Of a stretch of 64,000 bases of DNA, positions 48,705-59,646 are shown piece by piece (position 1 is the first letter of the stretch; each line of letters starts with the position of its first letter). Origin of the DNA: Pohlia nutans (Eukaryota; Streptophyta; Bryopsida; Bryales; Mniaceae); contig CM040089.1 of assembly GCA_022496805.1 (NCBI GenBank), positions 34,518,372 through 34,582,371 of the forward strand, in the 5' to 3' direction. The position numbers were made by a program, and so were the translations under genes. Below the pieces are notes generated by a model that did no database searches, was not told where the DNA came from, and saw nothing but the letters and a program-made list of their open reading frames with translations.

Positions 48705-49245
48705 CCCCTAAATGACAAAGGGGCCAAGGGCAAAACCTAAATGTGTTATAAAATGTTACTTTTGCAGCTTTGATGAAGTTTGGTCCAAAAGAAAAAAAAT
48801 GAGAAGCATGACGTTAAATAATTATTTGTACACTCAAACTTTGAAAAACATGTTTTAAATACTCATTTAATGAATTTAGAAGAATTTATTATTGAATATT
48901 CACCAAAATTACAAAATTTATTTTTAAAATTTGAAATTTGGTATGATTGGTTAAAACTAGACATTATATTCTAAAATTTTAAAAAGAAGTTTTTTCATAA
49001 GAGAGAACATCATTAGTTTCCCCAAATAGCAAATTTTATAACACTAGCACAATATTGAGCTCTGTCTTTGAAAAATTCTCCTTGGTGGAGTTTAACTTGG
49101 GTTGACATGATTCAAAATTCGGTTGGAATGTAGACTTGATTTCCAATTTGATTTTGATTTTGATTCTTTTTATAAAAATAAAATTTTCATCCTAGGCAGC
49201 CCATAAAAAAAAGCAGCAACCATAAAATGATTGTTTGGTCACTTA
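48701..49245 (+). mobile_element. TTAA element G, copy 3 (right end degraded)
   Basis: TTAACCCCTAAATGACAAAG then CCTAAATGTGTTATAAAATG and GCTTTGATGAAGTTTGGTCC; homology runs to GGTCACTTAGACC near 49240. The canonical right end is not found. Confidence 0.75.
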
Positions 49246-49434
49246 GACCTTGGTGTGCACATTGTACATGCAAAAGTGTCAATATAGACAGCAACTACGT
49301 TCCATCCACGAAATGCATGAAAAATTGATGAAAAACAATTCCCAAAGCACTCTCTGCACCTCCTCTTGTTTTTTTTTTTTTCCTTCTTCTTCTTCATACG
49401 TTGGACAGTAATTGTCCCAGCCGGCGTTCCAGGG
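49246..49434. other. Short spacer between elements G and A
   Basis: Includes a T-run/CTTCTTCTTCTTC stretch near 49366-49397. The ORFs across it are not supported. Confidence 0.35.
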
Positions 49435-50011
49435 TTAACCCCTAAATGCCTAGAGCCCTCTCCAAATTCGGCAGTTTTGCAAAGATGCATTATAAAATGC
49501 AATCTAGAGGGATATTTTGAACTTGATATACTAATAGAAGTTGTACATTATGAATTTTAGATTCTATCCATATGGTTAGATCTATGATTGCTATTACCAA
49601 TAATTTTGTATAAAATTTGAAACGTGAAATTCAAAATTATTTTGTAATTCAATTACGAATAAGATATTGACAATCTACGGATAAAATTCTTTGTGATTGG
49701 TTGAAATGTAATACTCTAAGTGTAGTGATTTTTGGAGGTTTTTTGGTTGCTTAATTTTATGAGTTGACTTTTTTTGGAGCATTTTAACACTGAAATCTTC
49801 AAAATTTTGGGTGAATCACTACAACATGAAATGAGGCATACAAAATTCACAAATCATCCCCTTTCTAATCGGATCACATGTGCATGAAGCTAACTTCCCA
49901 TAGAATCTACAGTAAAAATTCCACACTGCAAAAAGTGCTTGACGGATGAGAATATACGGATGAAATCTGTACATCGTCCAAAAAATGGACGCTTAGGCAG
50001 TTAGGGGTTAA
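49435..50011 (+). mobile_element. TTAA element A, copy 5
   Basis: TTAACCCCTAAATGCCTAG at the left, TTAGGCAGTTAGGGGTTAA at the right; full A interior. 577 bp. Confidence 0.88.
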
Positions 50012-50233
50012 GGACCGGAATGGGCAGTTGAGTGCAAGTGACCTCAAAGACCGTTGTATATCCAGCATTTAATTTGTCATTATGGGTCCTTGGACGTCAG
50101 TCTGTCCACTTTACTGACAATCCATCGTTTTTGGCAACTGAATGCCACAGACAAAAATAAAAATGGAAATAAATTCCATGAACTTCACAGTCATTCTCCA
50201 ACTCTGGGAAACAAGTCTCCATTCTCTCACTGT

Positions 50234-50384
50234 CATAACATTCAGTAGCCTTCATGCTCACTGCCTTTCCTTGCTCATCACCTTGAGCTTCCACCTGTCC
50301 ACTTAACTACCGTTGGGTGTGGAATATTCCACACCATCTACTATAGAGCCAAGGCAGAGACAGTGCATGCTACTGAATGTTATG
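50234..50384 (+). mobile_element. MITE family M, copy 1
   Basis: CATAACATTCAGTAGCCTTC at the left, GCTACTGAATGTTATG at the right; inner inverted GGAATATTCC. About 150 bp. The SINE is inserted at its right edge. Confidence 0.8.
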
Positions 50385-50394
50385 GTGGCCACTC

Positions 50395-50770
50395 TTTTTT
50401 TGTTGAAACAAATGGATGCTTTATTTCCATTGCACAACAACATATTACAAACATCACACTGTGAACGAAGAGAGCACGTTTCCAGTACTTCCTCGCGGGT
50501 GATTTTTTGGATTTTTCTTCTTACAATATTTGGACTAAACCCAAAGCTCCTAATCATTTCCTACTAAGAGCGACGCCCCCACCGTAACATGAGGTCCGGG
50601 AGCAATCCCCGTCATGCTCGGGGTTCCTATCAAGCAGGGAAGTATTAGCCCTCACGACGTGCATCCGACCGGAATCGAACCGCCGCCCTCTTTGGTGCTA
50701 ATAAGCACTCCTAAGCGGAGTCCACCTCTTGGCTATCACCTAGGTAGTTTAAGGTCATTCTAGACCATAA
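50395..50770 (-). mobile_element. tRNA-derived SINE, full length
   Basis: On the minus strand a polymerase III box A (TAGCCAAGAGG, 50735-50725) is followed about 44 bp on by a perfect box B (GGTTCGATTCC, 50681-50671), then a 270-bp body and an A-tail preceded by TTTGTTTCAAC. An exact 11-bp target duplication GGTGGCCACTC brackets it (50384-50394 and 50771-50781). 376 bp. Short 3' pieces of the same tail occur at 39.0, 41.5 and 41.7 kb. SINEs rely on a partner LINE; none is in the window. Confidence 0.93.
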
Positions 50771-50781
50771 GGTGGCCACTC

Positions 50782-51159
50782 ATTGACACATGAAACTATG
50801 AAACCATATGATTGTCTGCACACCCAAGGAGTGAGTGAGGCCAGCTTTATGGCGTTATTACCATTTGTGTAAGTTTTAGACCAAATTACCAAAACCATCT
50901 TGCCAGTTTTGGATCAGATTGCCAAAACCATCAATTTTGCCACTTTTAGATCATTTCATTTTTTGAATTAACCCCTAATGCATGCAACAAGCTTAATGTG
51001 CATGATGTTCTTTAAAGGTGCACTTTTGAATCTCAAACATTTGTAAGGGGATTGGAGGAATCGCAGAGCATTTTCTCTAATTTTAGTTGGGCCAAGCAAT
51101 GAGGGTTGAAGAGTTGACTTATTTTATTTGCATTTTAAAGGGTGTGGTCTAATAAGGGC
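50782..51159. other. Intergenic DNA, includes a family J copy
   Basis: About 51040-51159 resembles 47640-47790 (GCATTTTCTCTAATTTTAG, GGGCCAAGCAATGAGGGTTG). A local repetition of AGAC(C/T)A.ATTGCCAAAACCATC at 50870-50940. No gene. Confidence 0.45.
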
Positions 51160-51975
51160 TTAACCCCTAAGCGTCCCGGCGTCCATATTTTGGACGTTTT
51201 TGGGGATACAGTCACCTTCGAAGAGCTGTAACTTTTGCAAAACGTGTCCGATTTTTCTGAAATTTTGAAAAAACTCCCCGGATGATGTATGGAATGTGTG
51301 GTAAAACTTTCAGATCAATCCGAGATGAATTGAATTTTTGGTGATCATTTGAAAGTAGGTATCTTTTTTTTGGACAGTTCTGTGAATTTTGATGGCAGCA
51401 ACTTCGGGGGCTTGTATCTCCTTCATCCCAAGTCCGTTTTCAATAAAACTTGTTGGGTTGAATTCCCCTTGAAGTCTAGTTATCATGGTAAAATTTTCAG
51501 GTCAATCCATGTTGTTATGAATGTTTGGGAGTCATTTTAGTGCACGGGTCTAGTTTGGACACTTTTTGCTTTTTGGTTCAAATGGGTCACTTTTCGGGCT
51601 ACTTTTTGACATTGCAAGGCCATTTTAGGGCACATTAAAAAAATTCATGAGGCTTTTTTGGTACTAATGTGTTTATATGATGATTTTGAACAACTTTATA
51701 GTTCAACATTTTTTCATTTGAGTAATTTTGAAAACGAATTTCACCTCTAACTGTGTTGCTAGGAAAATTTCAGCATCCTTTTTTAGCACTAAAACACTAT
51801 GATCTTGCAATCTATATGGCGAAATGACCCCAAAATTGATCCACTTGATCTACAACATGTATGTTACAAGATTGTACGGTTGAGATTTCTATACCTCACT
51901 TACATTTAGACCTATAACACATCAAAAGCGATGATGATTTTAAGCCCAAAAAAGCTAGGGACCTTTAGGGGTTAA
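51160..51975 (+). mobile_element. TTAA element F
   Basis: TTAACCCCTAAGCGTCCCGG at the left (followed by a CGTCC..GGACG mini-inversion) and GGGACCTTTAGGGGTTAA at the right. 816 bp, the largest un-nested member; a 63-residue ORF inside is not supported. Shares its right TTAA with element E copy 2. Confidence 0.82.
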
Positions 51976-52547
51976 CCTCTAAAGGACCACAACTATGTTT
52001 CTCTCCAAACACTCCAAAGTATCCCTTCTCATAGAAGACAAATAGTTTTTGATCTAAAATCTTTTTGATTGATCCAATCTTAGGATATTTCAACCAACTT
52101 GAATTTATTACAACCTACAAATTTTCAACCGTTCAGGGTTCTTCAATAGTAAGATTGTAAGCTTCAAAGTTGGTTGCACTTTTTTTTTTGGCTTGGTGCC
52201 CGAGTTTACAACTTTCTGAAGGTGCCCAAAAAAAAAAAAATATATTCTCATATTTGGTAAAATGAATTTGGCAGTTGTGCATATGGGGGTGTTAGCTCAT
52301 TGTGTGCAAAAATTCAGATGCATAGCTCATTGTATGAAAATTTTCAAGAGCTGCCCACAGTTAGGTTTTTCACCTTTGTATGATTGTATCTTTTGATCTA
52401 CACATCACCTACGTACGCAAATTACCATCCCATCTTTGTTACAAAGAGTAGAATTACCACAAAATATCTCAAAATTTGAGGATCAATACTCATTCCACAC
52501 TGAGCTAACCGAACTTGGAAAATCAGCCTTGGTCCTTTAGGGATTAA
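51972..52547 (+). mobile_element. TTAA element E, copy 2
   Basis: TTAACCTCTAAAGGACCA at the left, TTGGTCCTTTAGGGATTAA at the right. 576 bp; termini match E copy 1, interior strongly diverged. Confidence 0.82.
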
Positions 52548-52988
52548 GAATGTTATGTGGTTTACTATTTCTATATTCATTCAGTATGAGGTTGAAGATA
52601 AGTGTAATTCTTTCACGATCTTTTGCACAAGAAAGTTTATTTTGCAAATTTTACAACATGTCGTGTAGTTCTTATAAGGTTGATAAAGTGAAAAAAATTG
52701 GCCCTATAGGACACGTTATGCTACAGTAAACGTCACTTGTATACGAATCTTCTTTTGTGTATACGCACCGTATGAACAAGGGCAACTTCTACCAACACTA
52801 TCGTAGTTGGATTACAAAAAAAACCATTATAAAAAAATGAGAAGCTCAAATCTTTAGGAAATTATTTATTCTACTATGTATAAATGAAAAGAGAATATTG
52901 AAGAATATTTGTAAAATTTGGCCTTTTTTGAAAACCAATTTTTTTGAAAAATAATAATTATTCGGCATGACTTTGATGGTTGTGGATA
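52548..52988. other. AT-rich intergenic DNA, nothing assigned
   Basis: No gene or complete element resolved. Confidence 0.35.
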
Positions 52989-53148
52989 CAATAGTAGAAA
53001 AGGATACTTGGGCACCAAGGAATAGTGTTAAAGTGTGGTGCCCTAGGCCCATATTGACACAGAGATAGTGCCAATATGAACCTTGGGAAGTTAAGCACCA
53101 TGCAGTGACACTATTCCTTAGTGCCCAAGTACCCCTTTTCTACTAGTG
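52989..53148. mobile_element. CACTA-like MITE P, complete hairpin
   Basis: CAATAGTAGAAAAGG at the left, CCCCTTTTCTACTAGTG at the right; ACTTGGGCACCAAGGAATAG pairs with CTATTCCTTAGTGCCCAAGT. 160 bp. A second TTCTACTAGTG lies 4 bp downstream. Confidence 0.82.
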
Positions 53149-53640
53149 CAAGTTCTACTAGTGCACGTTTTGGTAATTATTTTCTCATGACCAAATATCA
53201 GAATGTTGTGACTACAAACCCAAATATCATAAGTTGTATCAGTGATGTATTACATTGATTATTCAATTTCATGGTACAAAAAACTATTTTTTTTTTAATT
53301 TAATTTTTTTCTTACATGATAAAATAAATCCTATTTCTTTTATGTGTCACTTGAAATATCATAACTTCATCCTAAAAAGACAAATTTAATAATAAAAAAT
53401 TCAAAGCCAATGCTAGAAGAATCAACATAGAAAACTAGAAATTTACTAAGAAAACCTCAAATTTTAAAATCATCACTTTCAAACTGTAATTGGTTTTTGT
53501 TGAGGGCAAGGTCATCTTTGGCTTCAAAGGTTAATATGAAATTTGACCAAAAAGAGCTTGTTTTGACCAAAAACTGCCAAAAACTGCAATTTTAATGCAT
53601 TAAAAAATAAAAAATAAAAGAATCAATCATAAATATTGCA
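53149..53640. other. AT-rich intergenic DNA, nothing assigned
   Basis: No gene or repeat assigned. Confidence 0.35.
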
Positions 53641-53902
53641 CTACCGTAATACTATAGCTGGGTCGCCAAAAAATAATTCAAAAAAATAAGAAACGCCAAA
53701 AAATTGGAAATTATCAGGACAAAAAACAAAAATAGAATAAATTGTTTTAGCTATATTTTGCTATTTTGGGTCATTATTAATCATTTTTTTGGTTAAAAAA
53801 TGAAAATCAATAAATTCATTTTTTTGAGGAACAAACCTTATTTTTCAAAAAATATTAAATATTTGATCTTGGGGTGGGCACCTAGCTATGGTACTACGGT
53901 AG
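53641..53902 (+). mobile_element. MITE AA, copy 2
   Basis: Ends CTACCGTAATACTATAGCTG and CTAGCTATGGTACTACGGTA(G); interior as in 21784-22031. 262 bp. Confidence 0.78.
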
Positions 53903-55818
53903 ACTGCCTTGACAAAATGTGTGGAAAAAATTGTAATGTATTTGCCCTCATAGATTGCAAGATTATAGCGGTAGAAGTAAAAGAAAATATTTTTTAACAA
54001 CTTGCACAACAAGGTCATTGGACTTTGACTTAACTTTGTAAAGAAGTTGAACCTACTTAACTTTGAGGTTTTTGACCTTCATGTATATAGTTAGATTAAA
54101 AAAATTGTGTGCTAATTTTCAAAAATAGTTGGAGCATATTATAGGAGGAATTTAATCATCTTGCACTAAAAGGATGTTCGAAAAAAGACTACAACATGCA
54201 AGATTTTGACTTTCCTTTTGGGAACTCAAATTTTGGAAGAATCACAATCCTAGCAGTGATTACAAACCTAACCCCCTTCAAAATTATTTACAGAAGAAAT
54301 TGACCAAAAAAAATCAAAAAATCAAAACCTTACACTAGAATCTAACCTACTAGTTTAAAAATTGATTCAAAATTTCCATTTATAGTTCATTGACCAAACA
54401 GACAAAAACAAAATTTAACTTCACTTTCAAGTATAGATTTTTATACTAAAATACTATACAAATGTATGGAAAAAAGTAGCACATTTTCTTTGATGAGTTG
54501 ATGGATGTCAAGATATTAGCGGTCAAAATGAAGACAAATGGGTTGAAATTGTTTTTCATAGCTTGCCTAAGAGCTCAACTCCTCTATTAGCATCGTAACA
54601 TGAGTTGCTATTAGAATTTGAGGCTCCATAACTTTTGAGTCTATTGCCCAATGCAAAAAATTATAAATAAATAAATTCATGAAGCTTATACAAGCTTTTA
54701 TATTTGGTATTTCTTTTGAAAAATGCCATTCAAAATTGATTTTAAAATAACCTATCCAAATTTCCAATTGTCCCTATCGGGAACAATTGTCCTATGAGGT
54801 TTAAATTCAACTCAAAAATAATGTTAATTAGACATCCACTCGAAACATTTGGATTCATATTGAGCATAAAAAATTTCAATAACATAATACAATAGAGTTA
54901 GAAAAATCGTCATGTTTGTACAAACAATACTCTTGCTTGAGTGCTAAAAATTCTAATTTGATGTTTATGGCTTTTTAAATGCTCATTACTTATACATAAT
55001 GTTATGCAATTTCATGCATGCCTTTCCTCTTTATATACCTCACACAACACAAGATACCCTACACTTGAGTTAGTTGAGACAAATCAATTATGGCATTATA
55101 AGATTTGTTTGAGCCTCTTGAAAAATGATGTGGAAATTGAATTTAGAAAAAGTTATGTCCTAATAACCCAAAAGTACAATAATACTTGAACTTTTTTATA
55201 TTAATTTATTGATTTTCTTAAACAAGTTTGACGTTTATTGATTGCTAAAGGGTGGTGCTGAAAGTTTGAAACTCTACATCTTGGGAATTTGTACCTAAAA
55301 ATTGGAGCACTAAAACTAAAAGTATGAAAATTACTAGAATTAGAGTATAGAATTTTAGAGCATTATTTATTCAAAAAGCATTCTACAGGGGCCAAGAACT
55401 CCTCTAAATTTCTAATAATAGTATTTATCTTTTACACCTAGAAAGTTGTCAAAATAAATGATAAGTTACTTTTTGGTTTTGCACATAAAGATATTTGCTA
55501 TTGGTTGAAAGTATATATAGTGAGTTGCATTAGTGGCCTAAAGAGCAAATGCATTTGTCATTGTGAAGGTCACATTACCAGCCTTAGCAACAATGAATTA
55601 GGCTCCAGCTCACTAAAACAATTTATTCAAATGGCAAAAGTGAAACTTTCACAATAAAAGGAGCCAAATATACAATGACTTCACATCCAAAGTCAATGGC
55701 AATTAATGAGTCTCACCGAAAATTGTGGTGCATGACACCAATGCTTGAATGTGGACTTGAAAAAATAAAAGAGAAGCTACAATGATGCATCATTCATGAA
55801 GATTTAGATTTGCAAGCA
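53903..55818. other. AT-rich intergenic DNA, nothing assigned
   Basis: Short ORFs only; no repeat termini recognised. Confidence 0.35.
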
Positions 55819-56556
55819 TTAACTTTTAAATGCCTAGGAGGTCAAAATTTGGTTTATGAATGTAATTCAATATTCAATTCCAATTGCTATATGGATGAGT
55901 TCCGTCCAATTATTTTGGAGAAGGATTATGCTTGGTAATGCCACCTCTTTAAATTAAATTCAGACTATTCAAGCTATTTTTGGATTTTACATGGGGTCCC
56001 AAATACAAAAGGAGTTGTAAAAACTGTTCACCATGTAGTGTATTTTGGATTTTTAAACTTTTTTTGCTTATAATAAATTTAGCCATGGAAACAAGTTCTA
56101 TTTCATTTGAGCTTAATCAAAAAAATGAAGCTGGCTAAATCTAGTTTCTACTCCACTTTGAATTTTTGAAAAACCCTGAAAATTGAGTTTTTTTCTTTGA
56201 GTTACAAGTTTAGTGGGTATTACCACGGTGTAGCAAAAAAAAAATCTAAATCTAGATACACGGATAATTTTCATTTAGTGAACTTTTCTTCATTGTAATT
56301 TGCACCTTGGGTAAAAAATTGGAATTTTTTAGTACATTTTGTAATTTATATGGATTTTCTACACAATCACTTAAAAAATTCATAGTAATTTCAAATTTTC
56401 ACCAAATTTTATGAAAAATTCATGATTTGTAGTAGACACATGTTTTCATTTACTAAAAATATAAAATTGGATACTTGCCTTATTTATAGTGTCAAAATCG
56501 AGTGTGACATGTAAAGCATGATTCCATAGTTATAGGCCCAGGCATTTAGGGGTTAA
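55819..56556 (+). mobile_element. TTAA element I, copy 1
   Basis: TTAACTTTTAAATGCCTAGG at the left, CCCAGGCATTTAGGGGTTAA at the right. 738 bp. Shares its right TTAA (56553-56556) with element A copy 6. Confidence 0.8.
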
Positions 56557-56831
56557 TCCCTAATTGCCCAACCGTCCATTTTTTGGACGATGTACAAATT
56601 TCATCCACGATTTTTTATGTGCCATGCACTTTTTGCAAGAATATTGGAGAACTTTTTACAAAATATTGGTGATAGAACTTGTAGATCTAACCGTATGGAT
56701 AGAATCTAAAATTTATAATACACAACTTTTATTGATTCATCAAGTTCAAAATACCCTTCTTAGTTGCATTTTATAATGCATCTTTGCAAAACTGCCCAAT
56801 TTGTAGAGGGGTGAGGATGTTTAAGGGTTTA
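56553..56831 (-). mobile_element. TTAA element A, copy 6 (internally deleted)
   Basis: TTAATCCCTAATTGCCC then CGTCCATTTTTTGGACGATG at the left, GAGGATGTTTAAGGG-TTTA at the right. Both ends of A are kept but about 290 bp of the interior is missing, joining AGAATATTGGAGAAC to ACAAAATATTGGTGATAG. Confidence 0.83.
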
Positions 56832-56947
56832 CAACATTAATAGTCTCATTTTGACAACTTCATTTGATTTGCAACAAAATGTGCAAAAGATTTTGTGAAG
56901 CGGAATTCAAATAATTGATGGTTTTGCAATTGTGATTTTCTCATCTA

Positions 56948-57337
56948 CATTGATTATCCCATCTAGTGAGGAAGAGGGGGAAGGATTATAGTGCACGTGG
57001 GAAATTAGTGAAGGTGATACTAAAAATCATTATAATGTAAAATTAGCATGATATGAAGATTTCAACCACCCAGTAAAAATTTCAGCTCTCACTAATATTG
57101 AGACTTGGAAGAATAGTACGTGCTTCAAAACATTAGGAGCATGCACTGTCTCTGCCTTGGGTCTACGATAGATGGCATGGAATATTCCACACCCAACAAT
57201 ACTTCATCGGTAGATAAGTGGACAAGTGGAGGCTCAAGGTGATGAGCAAAGTGCATGAAGGAAAGGCAATGAGCATGGAGGCTGTTGAATGTTATGTTCG
57301 GGAATTAGTACCACTCGCACTAAATGGGATAATAATG
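56948..57337 (+). mobile_element. TA-flanked MITE K, copy 5, split by M copy 3
   Basis: CATTGATTATCCCATCTAGT at the left, CTAAATGGGATAATAATG at the right, TA on both sides. M (57127-57296) separates GTACGTGCTTC from GGGAATTAGTACC, contiguous in other K copies. Confidence 0.83.
57127..57296 (-). mobile_element. MITE family M, copy 3, nested in K
   Basis: AAAACATTAGGAGCATGC at the left, GCTGTTGAATGTTATG at the right, with a TTC duplication (57124-57126, 57297-57299). Inverted relative to the 50.2-kb copy. Confidence 0.78.
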
Positions 57338-59646
57338 TATTTTAGTATAGTTTGTCCTGTGGGATTTTCTCGTGGATCTTTTCGCTAGTCTAAGCAGGTG
57401 GTATTTCTATTAGTGATACCTTGTAATACACAACATTTATGACAATGTCCACCACTGATTTTGATTTTCTATATATGGAGAGGATAGACCTCACCAAGGG
57501 TACTTGCTATATATAAACTGGAAATCCAATGATAGCATCACAATTATCCAAAAATGGCCTGCATTCCCAAACAGATGTTGAAAAACTCATTTTCTCGAAA
57601 ACAGTCCCGGTTGCTAAAGGGTGAAAAAATTCTTGCACAGGATGCTGTAAGCTGCATTGATCCTCGCAAATTAACAATAAGTGACAAGGCCCAACAGGCA
57701 CTCCGTCCATGATGAGATGGTTGAGAATCAAAGAACATGACAAATTAGGTGGGCATTTCAAGACTGTTCCATTTCCAATGGACACGCTTCTCATAATTCC
57801 ATAAAAGTCAAATCAGCACACCACGGCAGCAAAGTGGTAATATATTTTAAGATGCCAAGCTTTTCTCCATTCTCCAATGCAAAAGTGCAAAATCTTTGCC
57901 TGCAACATGGGATAGTGTACTGACTTTCACTCTTAAACTTCGACCATGAGTGGCACCAACTAGTAAGAAACCATTTTCACCTATTGAAGACAGAATGTGG
58001 GAAAAATAAAAACTTACAGGATGGGAAAAATGAAGCTCACTTGTACCCAGTTCAGTTGCTTCTACAACTTTCATTTGTGTTTTGGACTTTGATCCCATCC
58101 ATTGGGAGTCGGGAAAGCCATCCACAGGAACCAATTACCATGATGCTTGATGCTTCTGCATAGAAATAATCAACATTGCGAATAACATCCAACACTGCGA
58201 ATAACATCCAGCAAACACAACATTCTTGAATAGTAGTGGTATGGCACCTTTGGAGAAAAGTGCCAACTAAGATTTATTTAGAGCAGTCGTGCAAATGAAA
58301 ACAAAATTTAAGTTGCTCAAAATTTTGAGCAGTCATGCATGCCCACCAGTTGCTCATTCTGCACCAAGTTCATATGCAAGATGGTGTGTGAGAAATGAAA
58401 ACTTCCCTAGCAACAACCACCAAGTGTGCTTGGAGTAGAGTGCATCAACCAATTACATACTACTGTTTTTGTCACTACATGGAACAATCATAATGGTGAA
58501 AAATAAATTTACTAAACTTAACTTCATAAAGTGTGAGCTTTGTCTTGTTAGAGAATAGGACAAAATGCTTGATGTGAGAACCACATCCCTCGCTATATTG
58601 ACAATATTTGGTGTGCAAATATCAAACTCCACACCATGAGAGGTACTTTTATCATTCAGAAATAGGTTTGGTGAGTGGAAAATGACTGTTGCTGAGCCTG
58701 CTCTTATGTATGAAGACAACGCTCATTGGCTCATTGACTTGAGGAGCTCTCACTTGTTCAAATTGAGCTCAATTCTGCAAAACAAGGTATCAAGGATTCC
58801 TATTCAGAGAGTGCTCAACAAGGATTCTCATTGGTCACAAGCCTTGCAAACCCTAATACCCAAACGTGCTTTCTGCACATGGTACATGATACATGATGTT
58901 GAACCACTTGCCTGGATCATGGTGTCACCAAATTTTCACAAAAATGTGAACTTCATACAGCCTTGCTACAGGTGAACCAAATTCAAAGCTTCACAGTGAA
59001 AGGAATGCAGACATTTTCAAGAATTTCCCTGAGCACATAACCAGATATTCATAGCCATCAAAAGAGTGCTGGTCTCATGGAAGACCACAATCTTCACCAA
59101 TGTTTTAACCTTACCTATCACCAACATTTTTTCATCCTGAATACAACCTCAACCCCAGTGTCTCTAGGGCACCAATATGAAAAAGTAAAAGAGTCATAGC
59201 AGGTACTATGTCCACTTAATTTCTGGAGCATTGTAAATTGGATTATTAAAGAATAGAATAGTACTCAAACGCCCTGGTAACACCTACGCAAGGGATCATC
59301 TTCCCTGATTTAAAAGGAACATCCAAGTCTGCAAACATAGTACACCTACAATATGATGAACAAGGGAGTGCAGAGAAAGACAACCCACAAACGACACCAT
59401 GAAAGAACTGAAGCTATCCATATATCTTCTGAGTTCTGACAGCAACAGAAAAACGGCTACAAGTCCCAATGGTCAAAAGAACTGACAACGGATAACTTTA
59501 GTGCTTAAAGTTATTGATGTATGTGGGGATAATGATACTCCGTCACCCCGGAGTGCTCTCTATGAAAGAATAATTTAGGAAAATTTTCACCCTCTAAGTT
59601 ATGGTTCAAAGTAAAGGGAGCCAACAATCAGTACCTATTTGTGAAA
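57338..59646. other. Low-repeat region downstream of the TOC gene
   Basis: No recurrent element found. The 3' UTR of the TOC-like gene should occupy the right edge. Minus-strand ORFs at 57507-57794 and 57847-58134 (95 residues each) and a plus-strand ORF at 58682-58975 ending at a donor-like ACAG|GTGAAC have mixed composition but no family I recognise; they could be relics. Confidence 0.4.

Noticed and set aside
50660..50740. tRNA gene on the minus strand
   Set aside because: Boxes A and B are present but the cloverleaf is not evident, and the sequence continues into a body with A-tail and target duplication, so it is a SINE.
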